Shown piece by piece: positions 1 to 13,600 of a stretch of 64,000 bases of DNA. The number at the start of each line of letters is the position of its first letter. Positions within the stretch are counted from its first letter, which is position 1. Both the position numbers and the translations under genes were made by a program. The notes beneath the pieces are model-generated. The model was given only the letters and a program-made list of their open reading frames with translations. It ran no database searches and was not told the origin of the DNA. This DNA is from Linanthus parryae (taxonomy: Eukaryota > Streptophyta > Magnoliopsida > Ericales > Polemoniaceae), in assembly GCA_023055425.1 (NCBI GenBank), contig JALGPY010000008.1, positions 19,503,359 to 19,567,358 of the forward strand, written 5' to 3'.

Positions 1-249
1 ATAAAAGTTATACAGCTGCTCTAAAACATATGAAAATAATTTAGGTACAAATTTAACCACATATCATGCAAAAAGTCTGTTACATCATAGGATAATTTCT
101 ACAATTTTCGTAATATGATGGTAAATTTATTTTACTGGCCGTGTAATTTTTTTGAAGTTCCGCATATTAAAGGGGTGAAAGTGTCCTTTCTCAAATTAGA
201 AAGGGTGCAACTGTCCTTCAATAAAACTAGATGGGGTGAAAATATTTGT

Positions 250-280
<31 letters not shown>

Positions 281-489
281 AACAACCAATACTCACTGTG
301 TGGGTTGCAATGTTGCATTGATGAAGTCATTTACATGTTCGTTGAATGCTCAGCAAGTCAACGCAAGGCATTTAAGGCATAATTTTATTGATGTCGTACA
401 TCAATAGTGGGTGTATTTACAAGTTTGTTGAATGTAGTAATTGATAATTATAAATCCTAGTTCTTGGCTTTGCCCTCCTATATGTTTTA

Positions 490-882
490 TGGGATAGAAA
501 ACACTTTCATCCCCTCAAGCTTGATGTAAAGATACTTTCACCCCCACCCCCTATTTTGTTTGGGAAATGACGCTTTCACGTCTTTTATATTTTAAATTCG
601 TGAACTTTACAACCTTTGACTGTATCAAACCATACTGTAGGAGAGAGAGTTTATCTAAGATACTATTTAAATGGTGGACAATTGTGCTTAGATTAATGTT
701 GTCACGATTGAGGAGTGTAAATAATTTTAAATGTGACTGACATAAGAGGTCACCACCCGCCAAGGGTGGCTAGTATTAATATTACCACGAACATAAGAGG
801 TCAAAGTGTTATTTCCCAAACTATAAGGGGGTGAAAGTGTCTTTTCACCAAACTTAAGGGGGTGAAGTGTCTTTTACCCTTT
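490..882. repeat. Foldback (MITE-like) element with ~80-bp inverted ends
   Basis: The left arm (about 490-580) reads as CACTTTC, ACCCCC and TTTGGGAAAT blocks. The right arm (about 800-882) carries the same blocks in reverse complement, ATTTCCCAAA then GGGGGTGAAAGTGTC and GGGGGTGAAGTGTC. The arms pair over roughly 80 bp with mismatches. No coding capacity is visible, so this looks like a non-autonomous foldback element. Related fragments occur elsewhere in the window (about 165-250, 1895-1950, 57010-57045, 61080-61110), which supports a dispersed family. I could not fix a target-site duplication. Confidence 0.5.
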
Positions 883-2147
883 TAAGGTCGTGATTTTTTT
901 TTCTTTTTTTTTGCAAGGAGGTCGTGAATTGTGATTTCTTAATATGGTAAAACTGAAACACGTTAAATAAATTTTTTTTATAACTTAAATAAACACTTTC
1001 TTAAACAAGCACGTTAAATAAACATTTTATTTAGAAAAAACACGTTAAATAAACTTTGTTAACGCTAAAAAAAATAAATTCACTTCACTCAAAAAAAAAT
1101 CACGTTAATATAGCTGATGAATTATGTATGTATAGTTTGGGCACGCCAAATGTGGTGACTTGGTGTGTCCAATGTCCCTACTTTATGTGGTATGCTACTT
1201 GGCTTGCTGACAAACAGCGTATTTACATTTAGTCCTCTTTTAATAAAGTACAAAAAAAAAACTTGACAATTCATTAAAAAGGAGGACTATTTTCTCAAAA
1301 GAAAAAAACAGCGTATTTACATGTGTGTATTTTCTCAAAAGAAAATTTATGTGTGTAGATATTAAAAAAATAAATTGAGTGTATATTATGCGCAATAAAT
1401 TGTGGCAAAATATCAGTAACGGCAGGATCCAACAAACCTACTACTTGCTTGTACGAGATTAAGATGAGATGTGAAGTAGTTGAGAAAGTTTAGGTTGTAC
1501 TTCGTACAACACAAAGTGCAGAGGAGTATTTTTAGGAAGTTGTTTTTGATTAATTTACAAAAAGTCGAGGGCAGTGTTCGAATGAAAAAAAATATCATCA
1601 AAAGTTAAATTTGCGTTATACATTTACTGGAATACGCGGCACATGCGATGCATGTGAAGATGTTATTATACATTTTCTCATTTTCTCAAAAGAAATTTTG
1701 TTTTCCTCACAATAAAAATGATTAAATGATAGGACAATGCAAGACAGTGACTCAATGAAAGTGACTCCTTCAAGATAGCAACTCCTGCCAATTGTGTGTT
1801 AGAAGAAACTAAACAGTGAAGAAAGAATGTCGACATATTTCATTCATTTGTGAAGGAAAGTTTCGTTATCGGCGAAGAAAATAATTAATAAACCACTTCC
1901 ACTCCCTCAAGTTTGATACAAAGACACTTCCACGGTTCCACCCCCTTTTAATTCGGAGAACTTCGGAGAAAGGATGTCAAAACTTCACAACACCTACCGA
2001 TGGGGTCCGTCACTCAAAATAGTTTTAGTTAAATTAACCCACCCTATGATATATATTTTTTTTTTATCATCTCCACTCTATGATATGAAATGACCATGAA
2101 AGCCTTAAAGTCTCTAATCCATGTATTCATGTTACCTCCCTTATTCA

Positions 2148-2463
2148 GTGAGTCATTTGACCTAGTGATTTGGTAAGCAAAACAATACAATTTGGTGAAT
2201 TGCATGATGTTATAGAGAAAGTTTCTCTACAACACCATACAACACTATTTACATGGTGTTGTCTCTACAACACCATGCAAAAAGTATCAAAAAATTGCAT
2301 CGTCTTGGTATCCAAATCTTTTTCTACAACACCATGCAAAAATTATCAAAAAAAACATCTTGTTATCCAAATTTTTCTCTACAACACTGTGAAAAAATTA
2401 TCAACAAATTTCATCGTCTTGTTATCCTTGTTATCCAAATCACCGGGACAAAGTGACGCAGTT
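2148..2463. mobile_element. MITE-like repeat with GTGATTTGG / CAAATCACCGGG ends, copy A
   Basis: The left end reads TTTGACCTAGTGATTTGG and the right end CCAAATCACCGGGACAAAGTGAC, an imperfect inverted pair. Between them a unit of about 60 bp (CTACAACACCATGCAAAAA ... TTGTTATCCAAAT) is repeated about three times (2252-2440). The same terminal sequence recurs at 3870-4035 and 56050-56370, so this is one member of a dispersed non-autonomous family. It lies just downstream of the RIO1 stop codon and may overlap the 3'UTR. Confidence 0.5.
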
Positions 2464-2615
2464 ACTACTCCATGGAACACATTCTTCAGTTCCACAATAA
2501 ACTGTTTCTTGCAAAACTCATTTCTCGTTACTACGCCAAAATATAAAGTACTTCTAAGTAACAAAACTTCGGTACCACAAGGTTTTAAGTGTAAAAAAAA
2601 GGCTCTACTGTTTTT

Positions 2616-4605
2616 TTACCTAGTCTTCTTGGCTTTCGACAACTTCTTCTTCTTCTTTTTCACAGCCTTGGGTACTTTTGTCTTCCTGGCCTCCCTCTTC
2701 TCTTCTCTGACCTTCTTCTTGTTCTCTTTCCTCGCAGCTTTCCTCTCGGCGGGCGTTTGTGTCCCGTTTCCGAAAGCAGATTCGGAGCCTTCCGAATCGC
2801 TCGAGTTCTCTTCGTCGTCCTCGGTCACGCTCTCTGTTTCGCTATCGTGCAAGTTAGAATCTCCAGAAGGCTCTTGATTCAGGGTTGTTGATTCCTCTTC
2901 CTTTTGGCCATTTTCTGTTGGAGAAGGTTGGGAAATTGAAAGAGCGTGTTTGAGTCCAGTGAGAGTTTGATAGTACATTTCACCGGTGTCCTTGCCACTG
3001 GTGATCCTGTCTATATCCGCTTCAGCATTCATCACGTCGTCCAATGTCTTTGGAATATACGACTACAAATTCCACAGACCAAACATTAATCAAGAGTGTT
3101 ATTTCATAGATCCAAATAGTGCTTACCCCTACCAAATGATGACATGAAAAGCCCGAGGCTCGCAATTCAGCGCGTTCACTTTATAAGAAAGTGCGAGGAT
3201 TAACTTTCTTGCAAATAAGAAAACATTCACGGCAGGAAATAGATTTATGGTGGGACCCATTACTTCCCTGCAATTGAACACACTATGCGGGAAACTAAAA
3301 CGGTTTCTATTTTAATCTTTTCCTTCACGTCAAATCTCCGTCAAATGGAGACACCCTAAGGCTTCGTTCATTTGTCAAGAGAGTGATGAAAAGGAAAGGA
3401 AATAGAAAGTGCTTTTTTTCCGCATGCGTGTTTAGTAGTTGTTCCAGGGAAGTTATGCGGCGGTGTTAAAAGCTGTTGTGTGAATATCATTGTGGGAAAG
3501 TTGTGTATTTTAGATAAAATATAAAATGTTGTTTGGTAAATATCACGTGAAAACTACATTGAAACATTGTGAATTTGTGATATAACCCCTCCTTTAAGGA
3601 CTTATTCTAGAAGGAAATTCCGGGAAATAAATGTGAAGCACACGTCATTGAAGAGGTCAGCTTGTGTCAGTTATTGGGAATCAGAAGTTGAGGGCACTGA
3701 TCCACTATTAGAAGTTGAGATTTTCTAGGCAGATTTCAGGGCCCTTATCCACTACTGAGCAGTAGGAGTTTGTTGCTATTTTTCAGGAGTTTGTTTCTAT
3801 TTTTCCGGAGTTTGTTAGTATCTACCAGTCTGCTCTTTGTTTCCATTTGACTTCTTTGACTCGTATCTGGGACAGTTTGACCGGGTGATTTGGATAAGAA
3901 AATAATACGATTTTTTATATAATTTTTTTACCGTATTATAGAGCAACTTTTACTCTACAACACCATGAAAAAATTATCAAAAAATTACATCAGTTTGCTA
4001 TTCAAATCACCGGGTCAAAGTGACCGAGTGTATAGTGACAAAAGTCAAATTGGGAACAAAGAGGAGAGATAGACTGGTAGCTCTTTAAATACACCCTCCT
4101 CCATCTCGCAAAGATAGTACATTCTTGAAATTACAACTTTTTTTGAGACATGCAATTAATGAATCCTACAAGTTTTTGACATGCTATTTCCACTATTATC
4201 CTTGATTTTGTTTTCTCCAAGATGAGGTGCATTGAATATTAATGGGTAATATGGTAACTTCATTGTATTTTTCACCTTATAAATGTAAGTGGACAATCAT
4301 TTTGGGACAGACCAAAATAGAAATATGGACTATCTTTATGGGACGGAAGGAGTAATTGTTGTTAGTTTTGGCTTCAGGCATCAAGATTAGTTGTCATTTA
4401 CTGGAGTCTTGTCCTCTCCATACGGACTGAATTTGCAGAGTGTTTAAGATTCTGGCACTTAGTTTTCATTATATTCTTCTCTAATTCATTGTCTTTCCTA
4501 GCTCCTATCACATTGATATAATAATTTTGTGTTTGTAAAATCGACTGTGAACCTGCTGTGAGAGAGTAAAAGGACAAAAAAAAATGACATATTTGTTCAG
4601 ATAAG

Positions 4606-4648
<43 letters not shown>

Positions 4649-7600
4649 GGCTGTTGCTAAATTATTCAAAATCAGGTTCCGGAAAAGCATCTCTCCTTCC
4701 TGAAAACTGTTGTGGGACAGCAGAAACTGTCTGAAAAGTCAGAAAATATATTTTTACCAAACGCACTAAAACTGCTTCTGCCATCGGAAAGCAGTTGTGC
4801 TGACAGCAGAAGCATTCCCAAACGGGCCCTTTTTCTTTTCAAATGATGCCGTACAAAAAATTACAAGATTTGCAAGAAAGTTCTACTGGTACTTACTTGC
4901 CCACCTGCTTTTTTAAAGTTCTTTTGGAAGTAGAGGCTTCACTTTAAGGTAAAATAAAAAGCAAACAAGCATTGTACTATTGAAATCGAACTCATACACC
5001 ACGGACGGAGAGGAAAATACTCAAAAAAATAAATAGTTCCTAGTGGTGAAGAATAATAACTTGAAAGACGAAAACAGGATAGAAGAAACTTCTGCAAGGA
5101 AAATTTCTTGACATATTACCTGCATAAAAACAGCATCCTTAATTTCGTCCTCGTGTGACATCTCATCTCCTCTAGCAAATATCTTTTGTTGAACCTAAAC
5201 CAGAGTAAAAAGACGTCAAAACAACCCTGATTAGTCTGCACGGAGATCTCCCTGAGTTATAGAATTTGTCCTTTGGGCAATCAAACTAAGTACCTCTTCC
5301 AAATAACCATCTATAGATTCATCAGTGATGGAAGGATCAACAATGAAATCAAACAGCTCGTGGTTGCTCATAACACCAACACCATGTTTTTTAAAGAAAT
5401 CCTGCATACAAAAGCTTGTTGGATGAGGTTTACTAGAAAGTGCAATCCAGGTTGTTTGAAGTAAGTACAAAAAGGGGAAATGACTCACAGAAACATGAAG
5501 ACAGTCTTCACGAAGAAAATCAAGGGCATGAGGATGGTCGAGATCAACTGATTGGGAGACATCAATGATATACATATGACCCTGACAACAGAAACAACAC
5601 ACGTCAAACCACTGAAACGGCGTTTCCCAGAGATGAGTACGCCATACTGACAAATAAACGCCAATAAAATCCCACCTCAAAGTGCAATATGTTATATTCA
5701 CTCAAGTCTCCATGCACCAACTTGCACTTCTGATATAGAGTCCGCATGTTCATGATCATCTAACAGAAAATAATATAAAAGAGTTAGGAGCACGAAGGTG
5801 AACCAAAAATAGTTAGACCCAACAAGAGAACCATATCGGGATTCTTTTGTTTCCATGTAGACACTTCAGTTTTAAAATGAGGATGTGTTTAACTGGATAT
5901 TTCTGGGAAAAATAAGTAAGGGCAACTACAAACGATACAAGGAGATTTAGATATGGGTGAGAAGGATGAAAATGAGTAAGGGGTGAGAGTAAGCCAAGTG
6001 TGTTAATCAAGAGGGAGATAGTAGAGCCATAGGGGGTTTAGAATCATAAAAGATCCGATCCTCTATAAAGAGGACTACTCTCCTATATATACCAGTCATA
6101 AAGTAACGGTCATGAGTAGTTATATAACCGCATATAGCGGTTACATAACTTCCTCGTATAAGAAAACCACATATATAGGTAGGTATATTGCAAGCTTCTT
6201 GAATACCACGCAAGGGTCGCATGCGAGTACGTATGCAGCTCGCATGCAACGAACCTTACTTTGGCCTCCAGTCAACTTAAAACCTTTAACTCCCGAGCGT
6301 ACAAGATCATATGCTAGACGGAGCCTGTCTCGCAGCCCCTATATAAGCGTGTGAGTGTTTGTGTGTGTGTGTATCATACCTGTGAGTATCACGTGGATAA
6401 GCATGAGTACTGTTAAATCAAGGTATCTACAACCCTCCTTGTTTAAGCATGATATCTAATTTTTCATAAGAGAAAGGATGCTTTCCTATTGTACATAAAG
6501 AATGTCTAACAGACAAAATGTGTCCAAACAATTTACAACAGATACAAGCACCTCAAAATTTCATAAAACACCCTTTATTTGCAAATACCAGGAGATTTAC
6601 CCAGGATAACTATTATAGAAAATTGAAGAGATAAACATACTTCCTACAAAACTTCTTCATAAGCTTCTCGGGATAGGTAATCTGGACTTGCAAGATAGGA
6701 ACCCCTCTAAAAGTGAGAGACTTCATAGTCTACCAGATGACTCCTGTCACAAGGTACAAATTTGTCCCGGTTCAAGAAGAACTGTGTATTTGTAATTTTC
6801 CAGTAAAAATAAGTGCCAAAGGTGATTTTTGAAGTTCCGAACCAGGACAAAGGCTGAGAACTGGGAAGGTGATACAACGCGTATCTCTCCTCTGTCCTCG
6901 GTAGTTGCTTGGTAGAGTAACATAAGATCATGCTCTCAATGTATAGGGTTCTGTCACTTGAAAAGTTAACATTTATTAGAGTTATTAACTAGTTTGGGGT
7001 CAATTTCCGTTGTCCAGGTTGAGATGACTTAGCTTCACTTCTAGACCTCTATATTTAATTCTGAATAAAATTGCTACTTAATCAAAAATTTCTAAACTCA
7101 GGTTCAGATTGCCTTGGTGTGCCAAGTGAAAAGGGAACACAGACCAGCGGAGCATTGGTGACTTGTTCTGACCGAGTACTAACATTTTCCATGGACAATG
7201 AACTCCACAACATAAACTTTCTATTCCTAAAGATAGTGTTTTCCCAACCAAATCATATACAATTCAAAAATCTTAGTAACTTCAACTCATATATAAGAAC
7301 ATCATTTCTCACTTACTCTATGGTCATTGCTATTGAACATAAATGCGTGTGACCAGTGCCACCAGGCACTTAAAATTTGTATTTCAAAATACAATGAAAA
7401 TTGGTGCAATAAAAACAATATGGTTTTGGGGATATAGAGAGACTATTAAATTTCTAGTAAATAACTGATATTAGTGTAAAATGACAATGAGAGAAAATTA
7501 ATGGAAATGGGATTACACGCACAGAAATGAGTGTGTAATTGAAAGTACAAGTGTTTGGCCAAAATAAGTGTGGGTCTAAAAGTATCATTTCAATATTTTT

Positions 7601-10600
7601 CTCCAAAATAAGGTTGACAAAACAGCTCAAAGCCTCAAAGTCGTTAGATCCAACCAATGCTCGAAAAACTTTAAAAGAATAAAAGTTTACATGATACACA
7701 TACAAATCCCTCCCTCCCTCTACAACTACCGAGGGAAAACGCAACTCATATCCAAGTGAATCTCTCTCACTCACTCTCTCTCTACAACTACCGAGGGAAA
7801 ACACAACTCATTTCAAAGCGACTGAAGTCAACGAATTCAGTAGAGAAAACTGCTTCTCCAATGTTCTTGAATCTTGCTAACTTCTTCGGATTATTTATCT
7901 TTTCAAGGATTCTCAACTTTGGTTGTCATTTTTTTTCCGAGTGTTCGTGAGCATTGGCGGTCGTAGATTCAGATAGATATATATTCTCACAACAACCAGA
8001 ACATTGTCATTTCAGATTAATGCAAACTATTTCTTGTTTTCCCCTTCTGCTGCAGCATGTTGTATCTGTCTTGTTGGGGTATACCAATCTAAAACCATGG
8101 ATCGTTTTACTAACAAAATGCTCAGGTATTCAGGATTCTGAAACAAGAAAATTCCAGAAATCAAATAGGTGTCTAAGCTGACGCATATAAATAGATATGG
8201 GAAAACAGAACTGATGGTTCTTGTTTGCAAATTTTATTTTACCTTCTGTAGAAATACTTACAAAAAGAATAGTTTTAGTTACTTCTAACTTTTAGGTGGT
8301 GTTAAAGTTCAATGAATCTGATAACCAAGGAGTAATTTTGTTTCAGAATGCTTTGTAGGTTGAATTTTTGAAGATTCGTTTTTTAAGATGGGCTTTATTT
8401 GGGTTATACAGTTCTTTTTTCATGATTTCCACTTTCAGGTGTACAATGGTATACTCCACCGTCCCAAATTGAGTGTTTGGGTGGAATTTTCACGGAGATT
8501 AATGATGTACTTTTCTTGGGAAAAGAAAATGTAACGATTGGGTATGGAGGGAAGTAAAGTGAAAAAGTAATGATTGGGATAGGACACTCATTTTGGGCAT
8601 CTATTTTAGGAAATGAAGACACTAAATTTGGGACGGAGGGAGTATATGAGATACTGTTCGATGTATCCTAAACACTACCAACTGCTATCCTTAGACGTGA
8701 TTGTCTGTTAGTGTACATATTTAGAAGTTCAAAATATTCTATAAATACAATGCACCACACAAGGGGTTCAGGCAAAAACATTGTTCGTTAATTGCGGGTC
8801 GAAGAAACATTTGGGTAGCTAAAAGCAGTGTAAAGTTGAATGGCTGGCATTTTAGAAGACCATGATCTGAGAATATGGAAAGTAAACTACATAAAAAACA
8901 TTCTCACGGACCTCCCGATAAGCTTCGCGTAACTTGTCAAGAGACAACCCTGCATCTTTGAGTCGAGGGGCTGCCCACCCTGCCTTACCTGTAGCAAATA
9001 AAATATATAAGAATATGAACTGCGTATGGTCAAACCCAATTAAGTAAGAGTCTGTCAACAGTGGCACCGCGTGAACAGGGATATACAGAGAAAAGAAACT
9101 GAATGCCACTGTGTAAAATTATGTGAGAACAAGTAACAAACAAATGCGCTCTGATCCTTGGAAGTCCAAGAACTTCTCTATTGGACCCTCAAGAAAACAT
9201 GCTCATCAAAGGAAAACAATAACAAGGAAGAGAAAGGTGCGAATCAATATTTGAAAATATAGATGACCTCCATTGGGACTCTACAATAATAGCACCTTGT
9301 TTTATGAGGTAAGAGATGTTTAAATCGATATCAAAATTACTACAGCTACTCGCATCTAACTCTATAAGCATCTACACGATATCAAATATCAATTTATAAG
9401 ATGATAAAAGGGGGGTAGGCATCAACCAGTACAGCTATATAATACAAAATCGTCATCAAATTTAGAATACAACCCGGAACTGAGAACAGAAGTATACATT
9501 CAAAGGATTTACCTATAAACTCCATGACCAAGACATGATGTCTCAAAAGAATCGGTTTAGGACACCTGATTCCAGATGCTCTTAGCCTGGTTCATTATAA
9601 GCATATCAACAATAAGATATCATATCAAGCAAAAGTACCCAGGATTCAATTGATTATTACAAGATTAGAGATCACGGATATCATATCAAGCAAAAAGTGA
9701 CCACAATTCAATTGTAATATATCTACTATATGTAAAACAATTGAATCATGAATTACAAACAAAAGAAAATGTAAGGAGCAAATCGAAAAAAATGAAACAT
9801 TGAAGAGCAAAAACAACCATAGAGATAGAGGGTGTAAACTGATTTTTGACCAAACGCTATGATTAAGTCACAGAAAACTCCTCAATAGAACTTTCATGCA
9901 ACGAATTGGCCTTTCCTACATAGTATTATTTTTTTGACCACGTAGACAATGCATGTGGTAATACTTCAATCACTAGCCCATTACTCCAATATTTCACTAC
10001 TAGAATCACTGAAGAATACATTTTTCCAGGAGGTGAAGAATGTTACTTGGTAAAAAGCGCAAGCAAATGGTGAACAGCAAAAACCGGCAAAAAAAATCAT
10101 CGAGTCTCCGCTCAAACTAGGGATGGCAATATGGTCCGATCCGATCTGAGATCCGAGCAATCCGAGCCGAATGGATCGAATCCGAATCCGATCCAATTGA
10201 AAATTGATAGGATTTGGATCGCGAAAGCCAGACCCGAACGGATTTGGATATGGATTTGGATCTGAGGGCAGATCCACCAGGTTCCAACCCGATCCGATCC
10301 GACGTATATGTATGCTTTACAAATATACCCCCATTACCTTCCAACTTAAACTTACAAGAAGAATACTATAGTAACTCCAACCTAAAATGCTATTTCTTTT
10401 ATTTTTTAGACTTCATAACTTACGAACATGTCTTAGCGTATGAAATACTGTTTATTTTTTATGTTATTTTTTTCTATTTTACTGCAAACTCGAGCCTGAT
10501 CCGATCCGATTCCGATCCGACCACGTACAATATTGATCTACGGATCGGATTTGGATCAGCTGCATGAAACCCGATCCGATCTGATCCGAATCCGATGATG

Positions 10601-13600
10601 ATCCGAATGGATCTGGATCCCATTTCTCCTGGTCGGATCTGGATCGGGAAGGGCCTGATCCGATCCGGATCCGACCCGTTGCCATCCCTAGCTCAAACGT
10701 CCATCATCAGAAACTTTGTCGCTCAATGTTCAAAATATCGAGTTCTAGACACAACAATGTCCGAAAAGCGAACATGTTGAACTACCATTCATTGGCATGG
10801 GACTATCCAAAACGATAATGTTCTTATACTAAAAAAGTAGGCATACCATTCCTCAAAAGATAGGCATACCTCATCAGATTTCGCATTTCTTTCTCAGCCC
10901 ACGTTTTAACCATCTTCCTGGGATTGTGTTTGCAATATCCATACCTAAAACGGTAATCACCTTGTACGTAGCGGTCTCTGTCCCTGTTGTTCACAAATCA
11001 ATAAATGGCATGTGCCCTGTTGGAAGCAATATAAAGCAAACAATAGTCGCAGGCTGACAGTAAAGCAATAGTAGCAAGAACGAAATTTGATTTGAGAACT
11101 TTAGCATATGAAAGCACCTAACAACAATTGCTATGCATCTTAAATTAGGCACATAATAAACATATAGACACAAACCAGTACAAGCTTTACAACAGAAGAT
11201 CAGGTACCAAGTTGAAGGAACTTGCAAAATGAATAGATTTAGATATGAGTGCGAATGAAGAACCAGATCTGTATTCGTTTGCGTGTATAGCACCAGCCAA
11301 AGCATTCAGTGAAACCAGCCATGTTTTATTTGTTTTTGTTTTTTTTTTTTTGCTGATAGGTGATCAAAAAAATTACAAAAAATTGTAAAGAAGGTTATAC
11401 AAACCCTGAAGTCATACTTTCATAACCTACACAGCAAGAGAAGAAACTAACAAGTCAGAAACAAACTAAGCCATTGAATCGAAAAAATCAAGCAAATAAT
11501 CATAGAGGTCTTTGGCATGCCTGATTGCCACTCCAAAAAAAAGGCAACTGAATGATGAAGCCTCTAACAAAAGTGTCCGACATACGGAGCCCTCCAAGAT
11601 CTGCCTGTTCTGCACATGCCAATGATCCACCGAAAACCGGACACGAACCCCTAGGCCAACCTTAACCCGAACATCCCTGTGAAGCGGCCCCGAGCCCTAA
11701 TACCCTTTCACAACCCGCATCCAAACAGACCAACAAAATTGTTAGACCGTCAACCTCCACTCACCGAGTCAAACTTAGTATCAATACCATTCCTCCAAAG
11801 ACACTCATGCTCCATACCATACCTCCACAACTACTTCCGTAACAAGGATCGATTAAAGAGGATCAACTGACGGATATCCAACCCTCTGCTCTCCAGAGGA
11901 AGACACACCATACTCCAGTTACCTAAATGGTACCTGAACTGATCTCCCACCCCACCCCAAAGAAAATCCCGCAGAATCTGCCTAGCTGCATAAATCGGCA
12001 TAACGAAGAGAGACATGACATAAGTAGGGTGAATCGAGAGAGTACTTTTTATAAGAGTAATGTCCCCCCCCCCCCTTTTGAGAGATGTTGTCTATTCCAA
12101 CCCGGCAACATCGGGTGATACCACTCGACAATCTGATCCCAAACCACAGTTTCCTCATACCTAGCCCCCAAAGGTCACCCAAAATACTTGATCAAAAGAT
12201 GAGCAACTTGACACCCTAGGATGCTAGCATACTCAGCAATCTAGGTACATCTCCGATCAAAATGACCTCGGGCTTCCTTAATTCACCCTCAAACCGGAGA
12301 CGGCCTGAAAGCAATCCAACATAACCAGAAGATAGCCTATGCAACTCGTTTTTGCTTCGAAAAAAGATCAACTATCGTCCGCAAAAAGCAAATGAGAAAT
12401 CGGAACCAGGCCGGCCGACCTGAAAACCCCTCAAATGGACTGTACCCTCTAGCATCATCCTACCAAGGCCTCCATCACAATTTTAAACAATAAAGGCGAA
12501 AGATGAGATACAGCCCCACAAATGGACCGTTCTCTCTAGAATTCTAAGACCATACAACATCTGAAAGAATCCTTTAGGGGCTCCATTAACTAGAATGGAC
12601 AGCCTGACAGAAGAGATGCAAGCCATAATCCTACCTATCCAATGATGACTAAAACACATCCTCCCTAGGAGATAATAGCAATAATTGCCGATTCACATGA
12701 TCATGGGCCTTATCATTGTCCAATTTGCGAAGAATGCCGAGCTCGCCTCCTCTCACCATATGGTCCACATTCATTCGCGACCAAAACTGCATCTAAAAAC
12801 TGCCTACCTGGGCAAACGTATTTTGCGCCTTCGAAATGAGCAATGGGGGAACAGTTTTTAATCTCAAGTTAGCTAGAATCTTATATGAGGTATTGGACAA
12901 ACTAATCGGCGAAGTCTCGAATGTTCACTGCCCCGCCCTATTTTGGCAATAAATCTACAAAAGTTGCATTCAAGCTCTCTCAAACTTTCCTGTCACATGG
13001 AACTCCCTGGATGATGGACATAACTTCTGGCTTAACCACATCCCAATTCTGCTGAAAAGGGGAGTTGAACAGTCCAAACCAAGTGCTCTGTCGCGACCCG
13101 ACGAAAACAAATCACACTTCACTTCATTCTCCCAAAGAAGGTACATCCAAACTGGGTATGTCCTCCTTGCTCTCCTGAAGAGACCCTGATAAAAGTTCAC
13201 AATTGCCCCACCTCTTCCTCCTCCACAAAAGCTAACTCTCACACCTCTGTTCGAGGGAAATGAAAGTCGACTTTCTATGAGAATTAGCTAGCAGATGAAA
13301 AAGCTTTGATCACTTATCACCCTCCTTTAGCCATAACGACCTCGACTTTTGGCGCCAACCAATGGACTGAAGACCCGAAATCCGAGCAAAACTCGCCCAC
13401 GAGAGAAGTATGCCTCTCTCCTTTGCCCTCTCCCCGTCAACAGTACTTCTGGTTTCGAAACTTCCCTATCTAAAGCAGCTGAGTCTCCCAACAGCTTCGC
13501 CTTTCTTGGACCTCTAGGTGACGAAACTCATCTTTATTCATCGTTTCACATCCTTCATCAGTAAAGCGGATTTTCTATCCTTAAACATAGCAACCTGAAC

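Larger units (their letters stand above)
1..2615. other. Intergenic repeat-rich region downstream of RIO1
   Basis: I see no gene here. The short open frames have no recognisable motif. The stretch holds a C homopolymer (254-280), a foldback repeat (490-882), scattered fragments of the same foldback family near 165-250 and 1895-1950 (recognised by GGGGTGAAAGTGTC-like or CACTTTC-ACCCCC-like strings), several copies of CACGTTAAATAAA between about 958 and 1050, and a MITE-like repeat at 2148-2463. It also contains the presumed 3'UTR of RIO1, whose stop codon is at 2616-2618. Confidence 0.6.

Noticed and set aside
254..280. Poly-C tract and the Pro-rich ORF over it
   Set aside because: A homopolymer, possibly with a sequencing length error; no gene around it.
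10117..10685. Asp/Ser/Gly-rich frames on both strands
   Set aside because: Translation of GATCCG repeats inside a hAT MITE.
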